NCBI GenBank assembly: GCA_028752905.1
Contig: JAQNBH010000013.1
Location: 27,537,239-27,601,238, forward strand
Direction: 5' to 3'
From: Cladorhizidae sp. MBARI D1340-BT2
Taxonomy: Eukaryota; Porifera; Demospongiae; Poecilosclerida; Cladorhizidae
Length of the DNA: 64,000 bases
Position 1 is the first letter of the stretch, and every line of letters begins with the position of its first letter. The notes beneath the pieces were generated by a model. The model ran no database searches. It saw only the letters and a program-made list of their open reading frames with translations, and was not told the origin of the DNA. Below are positions 36,101 through 48,100 of the stretch, in pieces. A program made the position numbers and the translations under genes.

Positions 36101-39100
36101 AAGCTATTATTTTGATAACTATAATCACCTGTCGAAGCTAGAGGGTTAAAATTATTTTTCATCTTGATTATGTTGAAAAGTATGAAGTACATTATACATC
36201 TTTAGGATTCACTATAAATGTATATAGTGTCATGTTTGCATCTACAAGATATTGACTTACCTTTAATAATCTTCACTGCAACAGGACTGGTCTGTAGACC
36301 CTGGGCATCATGTCTTAGCAGATGTGCTTTATAGACAATACCAAACTGACCTAGAGCATAAACAGTTCTACTCATATATGTAGCGAGTATAGTAAGACTT
36401 GTCTGTACCAGTCAATATTATATTTACAATAGCTACTTATTTAATAATTAAGTCATGTACACAGTTTGTGGGAAATCATGTGATGCACAACAAATTGACA
36501 TGACTTGTATAGTACAAATTAGAGTATAATGAGATTCATGGTATGTTAATGATGATTTAAATTTGCACAATTACCTTCAGTGATATAAAATGCATTATAG
36601 ATTTGTCTTTAAGTCAGCTTTTTTGTTTTTTTATTGCCAATTTTTCAACCAAAATGCTACGACTTCTATCAGGGAAAATAAAATACAATGCAGCACATCT
36701 GCACATACTGGCAATGAGTTTCACAACAATACAGATGATCTTTGTTGCACCTGAATGCTTGAGTGTATAAGCACAATATCAGACAAATTATGATGGACAT
36801 TGTTTTACATGAGATCTTAAGAGTTGAGACGCAGCAATCGTGTTGTTCCCGCCCTACAACTCAATTGGAGCACTGATCCTTAGGTGTAGCATGGATGTGC
36901 AATTCCCTCCATTTGCTAGCTCTATTAATCACTGAGGTCTCTTTCTACAAGATGGAGTGGTGTTGGTTCATGCATGTCCTGTAATAGCAGACTTCATAAG
37001 TTCTCCTTTCCAGCAAACTTTATGCTCCTTGATCTCGCTCTCCAACCTCTGGCTTGTCGCACCCATATAACTACAGCTATAGGGAATTCTATACATAAAT
37101 GGTAAGTTTATCGTTTGTAATTTTCTATGACCATAATAAGCTGAGATTTAACAGTCATACCCAATTAAAAACAACAACATTAGATTTTCTACAAACACAT
37201 CTGATCACTTCACTTAGACCATTCGTGTGGGTGATAATGATTAAGGGGCTTTTTTCTCAAATTTCATCTATTTCTTTGTCTTCTCTCCCTTTCCCAGGTG
37301 CCTCCTTCAAAGCTGAGTAGGTGAAGGGCAGTGGGTAACCACTATTAGAAAGTACTCAGAGAAGGTGGTCAGTCTCACTGTTCAATTCTCCTAGCATGGC
37401 GGTCATTGTTTCCCCACTGAATTCTTCATAATTTCCTCCAAATCCATGCTATATTTATGAAAGTTGTTAAGCAGGTATGCCTAATGCATGAGACTCTAGG
37501 TCTCAAGGAATTGCCATATTTGGTATTTTTGGAAGGCCATATTAAACATTGGCATTAGAAACAAGGAAATGTGAGTGCATTGTTTAAATTATCTGCCCTT
37601 CTCTCTATCCCACTCGCATCTCTCTTGTTCTGTGGGGAAAAGTATCTTTCATGCATACCTTCACCCAGAGGGATATCCAACATCCTTAATTTATTGCTGG
37701 ATATGACAAGGTGGGCAGGCAGGTGCTTTAGCAAAGCTTCCAACAAATTCTCTAATGAAAAAGAAAAAAATTTGTAATTCATTTAATAACTTATGGACAT
37801 AGTAATGTTACAAATTTACCTGGAATTGTCTTGGCACATGTATTGTCACTACAATTAACATATTTGAAAGAATAATTGCTCAACACATTCAACACATTTG
37901 CAATGTTTAATTATCCGATGCATATAACAACATGAATTAGTATAATGTCTAATTATGTCACATATTTAACACGAACAAATTCTGCAAAGCTGCAATGCCT
38001 ATTTTAATGATTTTAACATATGTAATGACTAACTATCAAACATAACAAATGTTATATGTTAAAAATTACTATTTATCACATGTAATGTTATATATATGTT
38101 TATTAGATGTCCATTTTTTTAAAATATATATATATATAAACAGAATAACAAACAAACATTAACAAACAACAACAAACAAACATTAAACCAAAAAATCTTA
38201 ATACACTACTTATAAAAAATAATCGTCATTACAACTAAAGCTGGTGCCCAGCACAGCTGCAGTGTTACCTCGCTGCACGGCTACTGCAATCCGCTGGGAA
38301 AGGAAAAAGGAGGAGCGGGGATCATCCGTTTCCTGTTTGAGACGGTTGCCCAAATCTGAAAAGAAAAGACCTGCAGACTTGCCAAATGAACCAGCCGTCT
38401 CGATCCCAATTGGCACAAAAAAATGGGAGACAGCCAAAGAGGAGTATTTTATCCTCTTACGGTATTCGGCATTGCTTGCCACCGAGCCAGGGCCATCAGA
38501 AGACAAGGAGGCGTAGGAGGGAGCGAAGGTGTCTACAATTGTAGCGTACCATACCAAAATACGCCCATTCTTCCAGGGAATGACGGAAGCCCCATCCGGA
38601 CGCTTACCATCAGAACGTGACAAGCCCGGAGGCTCCAGGTGCGAGGGAACCTTGATGGCTGCCAAGGATCGCCGGATGATCTCATTCACTTCCCCGTGTC
38701 TGGAATGACGCCCTTGGCTATACTTACAACTGAGGCCGTGTGTGCCGTACTTGTCAACATTAAGACCACACAAATGACATGAGTGAGGGTGACAGATGGG
38801 TAACCCTAGGCGTAAACCCATAGCAACCCTGATGACATCATCATCCATACGAAGCCCAAGTGAGGACATGGGAAGGGCGTGAATCCATGCTCCAGACTCC
38901 TTGCAAGCTGCAGCCTGAAGCCTCGCACGAGATGTTAAATCCACTGCAGAATCTAAAAGGGAAGCATACGCCATCTTCACGTGAGGATTGTCCCAAGCCT
39001 TTTGTTGCGAACAGCTGGTGTTATCGGGAGGAAGGTTATTGTGACCTAGGCTCCAAACTTCCAAAGCTGAGTCACAATCACTGTAATTAAAATGAAGACT

Positions 39101-42100
39101 AGTAGGAAGGATCTGATGAATAAGATCGAAAGCACCGTTTGCTGATGCCAAAAAGGCAGAAGAAGCAAGCATAACGGCACTTCTGATCCCAAGACCACCA
39201 AAACTGACTGGGAGAGAAGCCTGAGCCCAAGCTGGGTCATTGACATCAAGAGGAATGTTGGAGATCTCACTCAGGATGGAGCATTGCAATGAATCAAAAT
39301 CATGGAGTGTGGGTGAAAGGAAACAAGGGGTGGTTCTCAAGAGCTTTGGAATCGAGAAGGCGTGGCGAAGGAGACAGAAGGCATCGTGGGCGTGAAGGTG
39401 TCTGAGTCTGCTGCCCATAAACCTCAAGGAATCGATCTTGGCATTGATCATTGCTTCAATAAACTAACTATCAATAATATTTCAATTAGTGTACTGACTA
39501 TTTATCAACACATTCTACATATTTGCACTACTGTAACAATTTTGAAATGCTAGCAATTTGACACATTTCAATTAGCAGGGTTTCATACACGTGGGGAAGC
39601 CCTGGCATACCCCCCCCCTCCCAAAATGATTTGTCCCCTCCCCCCAAGAATTCTCACAATAAAAATTTATATTAATAAAATTTCTTATGTAATACATTAC
39701 AGTAACGGGGAAAAAAGAGCAGTACAGAGAACGGAATGTAGAAGCAATAGCAAATTCAACAGTAATAAAATTATGCATAAACAATTTATAATATATAAGC
39801 GAAGATATACAATAATGTATTGTGAAAATTACAATACATTGAGTTCAGTACTAAATTAAAGTAAAATGCGTCTATTTTTCTGTTTAAAAATGTCGAGAAT
39901 TGCATTAAAGTCCACATCGGTCAATGGAGGACCCTCTATACTAATTTTCATTCAATGTTCTAGGTTCGAGTCAGATAGAGACGACTGCGTAGGCGAGTTT
40001 TAATCAACTAAAGGAACATTCTACTTTTGCTGTGCCAACAGGAAGTGCCATTGTAATGTTCAATAGCTTCCACGTCTCAGGGAAAATTCCTCCGTACGTA
40101 TGTGACTTGTTTATCTCGTCCAGGATTTCTTGCAAGCTATATAGGAGATACCGACTCTTCTTTACATTCCATTATTGCATTTTTCCCACTAGCAATGCCC
40201 ATCTAAATATCTTCCACTCTGAAAGAAGCTCATCGCCATCAAGCAATGCAGGTGAGGTGTAAGTCATCCCCACATACTCAACCTCAGCTTCTTTTCCATA
40301 GAACTCGGCAAGAATCTTGATTTGCTCGCTACTGTATGATGGTAAAGGATGCTTCAGTGGGTAGTAGGGAGGGACTGAATATGGACATAGCAGTAACAAT
40401 CTTCACAGCTTTATCAGTAAAATGACTCTTAATACTTAGAAGAAGGGAATCGACGTATGGAATTTTCGATACTCGGCTGTGGTTGTGATAGAAAACCAAC
40501 GGCTTCGTGCAGATCCATGTGTGCCGAGTGTTATATCGTGTTTTTCCTTCAACAGAGATATTTCAGACTCGACTGAACCCAACCACTCACTTCTTACGTC
40601 CTTTAGATGCTCGAGTTGATCCGTCGTGATTTTCAGAAGTACCGGTAACCTGCTCAAATCGAGCAGCTTTCTTTGCATCGAAACATTCATCCTTGCCAGG
40701 ATATCCAGAACTTCTGACAGGAACACGAACTAGCAACTCCAGTGTAAGTAGCAAGGAGAGCACAAATACCGCATCACCTGATGTCTCATACAGCTGTTGA
40801 TAAGGGCAGGAAGCTCTCGGTAAATAGCCTGTACACAGCGTTCGTGTGAGAGCCATCTGGTATCACTATCTTAGCTCAGGTAGCTTGAGGACAGACTGGA
40901 CTGCTTTGAGAGATTCTGCTTTCTTGGGTGAGTAGAAGAAGAGCTTCCATATATTTCCCATAGTTCCAAACATCTTCTTGATCTCTGGAACACTGTTAGT
41001 GGATGTAAAAGGAATGTGCAGCTAGAGTTCGCATCCTTTTTTTGAACTCCATTACATTCTTCGGCAAAGGTGGCTGCTCCATCATAACCTTGGCCTATTA
41101 GTTTACGATAGTCCAGGTTCTTCGAATCAAGGAAGGAGCTGATTGCATCTGAAATGGTAAGCAGCATCTTGGGGAAATATGTGGAGCACTGTAAGGAAGA
41201 GCTCCTCTGGTTTTCCGTTTACAATCCACTGACAACAGATGGACAGCTCTTCTGTAGTACTAATATCTACACACTCATCAGCTAACACAGAGAAGTATGG
41301 GCTTGATTTTAAGCTCTCAATTAGCTTCCTATCTAGCCAGCTATTGGTGACCTCTAAAAGCATCACTGCAGAAAATTTGGATGTGTACTGAGAATTTTGT
41401 GGCCCATCTTTGACATGTTGCTGGAGAAGTTCATCTCCATTTGCAATTTGCAACTGGACCAGGGGATCGAATGTGGTTGTAAGGGACAGGTGATTTTTGG
41501 CCAGAAAATATATCGATCTCAAAAGCTTAAGCACTATGTTTCTGTTCTTTGCTCTCCTTTCTTCAGCCTCCTTAGCAGCTGCTGAACATTGCAGTTGTAG
41601 GACACTCTGCTCCTTTCTTTGTTCTGCCATTTGAGCATGGATAACAGCATCTCTGTGCCATTTTGACTGGCTGTGTTCCTTGAGTTGTTCAGTAGCGTGA
41701 TTCCAATCCTGAATTCCCCGAGCGTCCATGCACCCCTGGCTGTAGAAGGTGCATTTCCTTGCTTCTGGTAGAGCATGCAGAACATGCCCTGCTTAGGATC
41801 ATCGCAGTACACCCAAGGATATTTCTGCTCCCACTCCTACTTGTAGCTGAGCCTGGCTTTGTAGAGTTTCCTCTTCTGCGCTTTGGAACACACTGATCTA
41901 CCTACTGATGTTTCGGAATTGGTGGAAGTCAAGGCATCAATAGTCGACGATGTTGGGACTACATCTTCATCGTCCTCAGAATCTCTACTAGACCCACCAC
42001 ACACACGCTTTCTGGTAAAAACGTTCCTGAGGTCCATTTGTGTAGGTTTGTATTTCTCTGGGTCGTATTTAGTTGCAGAATGCTACTAGCTGACGCATTT

Positions 42101-45100
42101 GTTCTTTATATGAATAAATCTAGAATATACTGTGTCACAGTTCAATCATTAATCTAGAATGTTCTGTCCATGTGCTATTATTTTGTGGTTAGCTTTCCTA
42201 ATTGTAGTGTCGACGATGTTGGGACTAAATCTTCGTCGTCCTCAGAATCTCTACTATACCCAGCAAGCATTCGCTTCCTGGTTAAAAAGATCCTGAGGTC
42301 CATTTGTGTAGGTTTGTATTTCTCTTTGGTCGTATTTAGTTGCAGAATGAGGCATTTGCTCTTTATATGAATAAATCTAGAATATACTGTGTCACAGTTC
42401 AATCATTAATCTAGAATGTTCTGTCCATGTGCTATTATTCTGTGGTAAGGTTTCCTAATTGTAGTGTAGATTAACTACAATTAGGAAAGCTAACCACAGA
42501 ATAATAGCACATGGACAGAACATTCTAGATTATGACACAATTGCATCTTTCCACAAAACTTATTCTGTGGCAAGATGCAACTGTGTCATAATCTAGAATG
42601 TTCTGTCCATGTGCTAGTACTTTAACTATAGGAAATTACCCTCAAAATGTCTCAGAATCAATCTGAGAGCATCGATTTAGCAAAAAAATTCTGGGGAGGC
42701 ATGCCCCCAGACCCCCCTACTTGGGGCTTGCTTACACATGCCCATCACATAAACGCCAAATATTTTAAGTTTCCCCCCCAAACTGTAAATCCTGTATGAA
42801 CCACTTGACTAATTATTTTCTAATTATCCAACTTCAATGATTGACCATAGCAGCGAGAGGTACAAACTGAGACATGGTTCACCAAAAATATTATAACAAA
42901 ATAATCATATAAATATATTACATATTATATAAGATACTTTTTCTGCACATTCCCATGCCCAGTGGACTGCTCTATCAATTCAGAAATCTTACGTGTGAAG
43001 CTTCCTCATCTCCAACCCCCCTCTATTCTTGCTCCTGAAAAAAGTGAGCGTGTAGGGAGGGATTCATGAAGACTACAACTTTGGCTGATATTTCTGGAAG
43101 TTTTTCTGCTGAGGAAAGCTATATAAGGAGCTATGCTTAGAAGGAACCACTCCGAATTCCTTTGTTCTTCAGAAAGGAAGTGCTTCCAGCTGCTGCAATT
43201 TTTATTGTAGATAGAGTGATCAAGCATGTGCAGCTTTTGTTTACTTACCTCAAAGAACCTGACTGTTGTAAAAATAATTGATTATGAATAGTTTGAAAAG
43301 GTTAAAAAGGCAGATATAAAATTGTCATAAAAAAGCAAATATTAATCAGGGGTCAATAGGTTAACACATACAAATTAATGCAGCGACAAACTGTCTAACA
43401 TTAGCACTTACTTAGAAGGCATCAATTCAAACCTGTTGGCAACACCTATTAATATAATACATACTCAGGTTAAAGGTGCAATACTACACACATAATAACA
43501 ATAACCTTGTTTTTTCTTTCTATGCAGTACAATGATGATTACTATTATTATGCATCCAACCAAGACCACTATTGGCACCAGGAGAGAGATGGCAATAGTT
43601 CCTGTTAACATGTCTCCTGCATTTTGCCTCACAATAGTGAGTCTGTCCATTAATGGGTAATTGAGATTACGACCTATGGTGACCTGGATGACATAACATA
43701 TAGTAAAGTTAATGACCATATAACCTGAAATAGACAACACCCTCTAAATATTTTGCATTGTTAATATCGTGGATGAAGCCTTTCATTTAGACTGACTTAT
43801 CCAATTCTATTCTGCATTGCAATATGCAGACGATGATAGTACCCACATATAATCTGTGAGTAATATAGTTAGAGATTAGATCTGTGAGCAATATGGCTGA
43901 TGCCCAATATATATCTTGAAATTTCTCTCTGAGCATATACAGCCCTGCATACTAAGTGGGAGAAGTTACTTGATAGTATTTCCTGTTCTCAATCATACAG
44001 AAGGAATGTGGAGCATGGCTATATACATGGCAGTGCATATGTTATTCATGTTAACTTGCTTTTTTTTTTAGCAACACAATATTAAATTATAAGACGATGA
44101 GTAAAAACACATACTCCAGCAAATATTATGCACTTACATTCACCGAGGCAGTATCCTGGCTATCTAATTCTGGACTGTTTGGGGGTATGCAGACAATCTG
44201 CAATAAAAAAAACAGATGAAGAAGAAAAATATATATTTTTCTTCAACAGAAAATTCGTAGGTTTGTTTCTGATAATCCATTAACTCATTGGTAAATTGAA
44301 TTGATATATGCTTAACACTTTATATACTAAAATGTTCTTGTAACAATTACTAATAGGTCCCATTAGAATGACAAATACAAATGAGCTGCAGTTTATCCAG
44401 GAAATAAACTCCATTTTGGCTATCAAACAAAAGTTATGTAATGGTATGCTGCACCTTTATATGTCCAAATAAAACTTATAGCTATCAAAATCCATCAAGA
44501 ATAATTTTTAATGATTCCAGGAAAAAATAGGTCTTACTTTGTGTATCCTTCCTTAGTGGTAAAGCTTCAACATAGAGCAAAATATGTCTGAAAGATACAG
44601 TTCATGATGGTAGTTGTGATTTGATTGCCATTCAACATTGTACTGCACTAATTGAATGGTATCTGGGTTGATGCCTCTGGGTGCATATGGTTGAAAGTAA
44701 AGATATCTGCAAACTCAGTCACAAAATGATTAAAAATAAGCCTAAATGTTGGATTTTTTTAAAACTTTCTCATGCCCAGTAGACTATTTTGTTTATAGTC
44801 AGATAACTTTAGCTGTGGTTTGAAGGTGAGAGCAATCAAATTTGGTGGTAATCACAACTGCTGCAATGAACAGTCTCTTTCATGGCTTTACAGTTGTTTC
44901 TTTTAATTGCACATCCACTCACTCTCGATTTTGATGCAGTCTGGATAGATAATCTTTGTGCATGTTGTGCAACTCCATTATATCATCGAAGAAGACTTCA
45001 AACAGGCTGCCATTTTCTGTATCATGTGATATTTTGATGATCCTTTCCAGAATCTCCTCCTGACAACTTCATCTCTTCGATCTCAAACACATCAGTGGGC

Positions 45101-48100
45101 TAATACAAGGATTTGTTAGCATCATGTGCTGGGACTTCTAGGTTGTTAACCCTTGCCAACTGCTTGACAACTACGAAGATGCCATTGCACATGCCTCTCT
45201 CTATAAACATCTATATCTTAGATTAGCTCCAACTTCACATTTCAACAACGTATCGCATGCCAGTCTGGGATTGAAATAGTAGTGCAATGCATCTAGACTG
45301 TTTATGTCCAAAAAGATATTGGGGAAGTTCTTGAAAACATCGGTTAAGAGCAGATATCCATGTTGGGTAAAAGTCACGATAGTTACCCATAGTCACATGT
45401 GTTATAACCTTCTGAGGCAATCAACCAACTGATATACATACTTGCCTTCTAAGTAGTTACCTGGATTTTGTTGAAGGCGTATGGTGCATATATACTATTA
45501 TCAGAAGAGTAAAGTTGTGTGGAAACCAATTGACCATCTGTGGGTAGGAAAATATGTAGCTGCTTTCTGACTCTGCTCAGATTGACTCGACATTGCATGA
45601 CACAAGCGTTTTTGGTCACTAACGATCCTTTACCAGTTAAAGTGTTGTGCTGAATTGAACAAAGTGGTTTGGACAGTTTAGGAGTCTTCTATTAGAAGAA
45701 TGGACATGCAAATGTGCGAATCAAATAGATAGACAGATACATAGATAGATACATAGATAGATCCATGATTATGTAGGGAAAATCAGGAAGGGAAAAGCTC
45801 ACAATTTTTATAATGACTTTCTCAATAATAAACTTGATGTTTCGCCTGGATGCTCTATATAGATACGACGACTTGAAATGAGCTTGTTATATACCTATTT
45901 TCCACATTATACAAGCCAGCTTGAGAACCAGATGTGGAAAAATAAATAATAAAATAAATAAATAAAGAATAATAATAATAATAATGTATAACAACAACAA
46001 CAACAAACCACCACCACCACAAACCACCATCACCACCACAAGAACAACAATAATAATAATAATATAAAAATAATAATATAATAATAATAATTAAAATTTA
46101 ACAATAAACAATAATAACAAAATAAAAAATAAATAAAATAATAATAAGAAATAACAATAATTATATATATAAGTTTTAAAAATAACAATAATAATAAAAA
46201 GTAAAACAACAAAACAACAATAATAATATTAATAATAATAAAATAAAGACATGCTTGATATTTTTAAAACAACAACAAAGACCAATAAAGAACTGAATAG
46301 AGAAACATTATGGTGTTGTGGCTTCAAGTTCAGGCTCTTGAGAGTGGCTCCCCAGCAACTAGGCAAGTCCATTCCACAGTCTCGATTGAACCACTCACAC
46401 TTTGGTGCTAGGCTGATGTGCAATGTGCAATGCCTCCTTCACACACTTTCTCACAACTTTTAGTATACAAAGTTATAGAAACCTAGTTTGTGTTGACCTT
46501 TTTGGGGGTGAAGAAGACCTGAACTACAAGCTTTGATGCAAACATTGCTTCTATTGAAGTGCATATATCGACTATAAAGATTAACATTACCTACCTTAGA
46601 ATAGGTCACAGATAATAAGCTGCATGGCTTCCCACCCACCAGAACCAATATCTCATTCTCAACAACAGAATCCAAGTTTTTTCCCTAATATATATAATAT
46701 AAATGATATCACCTTAAATCAACCATTAGTGGAATAATCACATATAGATAAGGGCCAGAAAGGCTAGGATAAGGGTCAGGTCAATGGCTAAGGTTAGAGC
46801 AAGGGTGGCAAGCACAAAGGCTACAATATAGTGGATAAGATTAGAGCCAAGTGTCAGGCAAATACTTGTACTATCTCTAGTATCCTACAACGCCTAAACA
46901 ACAAAACTCTGTCTAAGCCAAAATCAGCTTTCCTGCTGTCTTCCACTCACGAAGAGTATAACTAAGAACTGTAGTAGGTTTAATCAATCAAATGCAATAT
47001 AAATAGTGCTAAATAATCAAATAATCATACACAAGTCTCAAACCAATATGTATGTCTCAAAACTAAACTAGCTCAGTTTACTCTATACATCTAAAACTCG
47101 CTACCGCTCAAAACTCCTCTTTTTTCCGTTTCTCATAGTTAGTCTTTACCCCTGTGCGTGTACGGACTTGTTCAACCAATCAGTACTCCTGTATTCGACT
47201 CTGAAGGTTTCCTGGTCATTCACGGAGTAATAATCTTTGTCATACATATAGGATTTAATGTCTGACATCTCCCCTTCCTTAACTTGAGAACCATGTTCTC
47301 GAGAAAGCCCATCAGCATTTCTGTTGGCTATCCCTGCTCTGTGTTTTACTGTAAAATTGTAGGGTTGTAAAGCCAAAGCCCATCATCCCAAACGTCCATG
47401 ACTATCTTTCATACCAGTGAATTTGGTGAGAGGGTCGTGATCTGTTTCGATTAGAAACTTCGCATCTAAGTACACTCGAAAGTTATGAATTCCTGAAACT
47501 ATAGCTAGAGCTTCACGCTCAATAGCAGAATATCTTTGCTCCCTTGGTAATAACTTCCTTGAACCAAAAGCGATGGGATGTTCATTTCTTTGTTCATCTT
47601 TTTGGTTTAGGACATAGCCAATGCCTGCTGCAGAGGCATCTGTCTGCAGAATAAACTGTTCATTCCAATTTGGAGTGCTCAACACTGAGTATTTTGTCAA
47701 AGCATCTTTCAATTTTTGAATGACTGATCACATACTATTGTCCATTTTACTTTGTTTGGCATTTTCTTTCTTGTAAGTTCAGTGAGGGGAGTGGCTATGG
47801 TTGCAAAATTAGGAATGAAACAATGGTAATACCCGCATAGTCCCAAAAAGGATCGCACTTCCTTCTTGGTCTGTGGCTTCCGGAATGATTGCACTGCTTG
47901 AATCTTACATTCCATTGGTTTGACCCTTCCTTCTCCAACAATGTAACCCAGATACACACACTCATTGACAGCAAATTACATTTTTTCCTTTAATGCATAA
48001 CCCTGCCTCTCTGATTTTGGTAAAGACTTGTCTCAAATGTTTCATATTATCATCCCAGGACAAACTATGTATAAGGATGTCGTCTAAATAGGCAGTTGTA

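Larger units (their letters stand above)
39576..42794 (-). mobile_element. hAT-type (DUF4371/TTF zinc finger) transposon relic
   Basis: The minus strand carries, from 42,037 leftward, an acidic N-terminal region, a TTF-like zinc-finger block (W-x-x-C-D-D-P-K-x-GMFC then [18 protein letters not shown]), a DUF4371 block ([20 protein letters not shown]), [11 protein letters not shown] and C-terminal fragments to 40,172. This is the family of ZMYM1/THAP12-like hAT transposases. CAGGGTTTCATACAC at 39,576 and the inverse of CAGGATTTACAGTTT ending at 42,794 are candidate termini, but no matching 8-bp duplication is seen. Frame breaks near 40,600-41,130 and 41,700 make it inactive. Confidence 0.6.

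Noticed and set aside
39576..42794. An 8-bp target duplication for the hAT relic
   Set aside because: The flanks TCAATTAG and TATGAACC do not match, so the termini are only candidates.
43006..43227. Possible extra receptor exon in intron 15
   Set aside because: It has an acceptor-like sequence but ends at a stop without a donor, and including it would break the good phase match between exons 15 and 16.
46750..46850. Degenerate TTAGGG-like telomeric repeat next to element B
   Set aside because: Units such as GGCTAAGGTTAGAGCAAGGG are irregular and not a true TTAGGG array; they look like an ordinary minisatellite at the insertion site.
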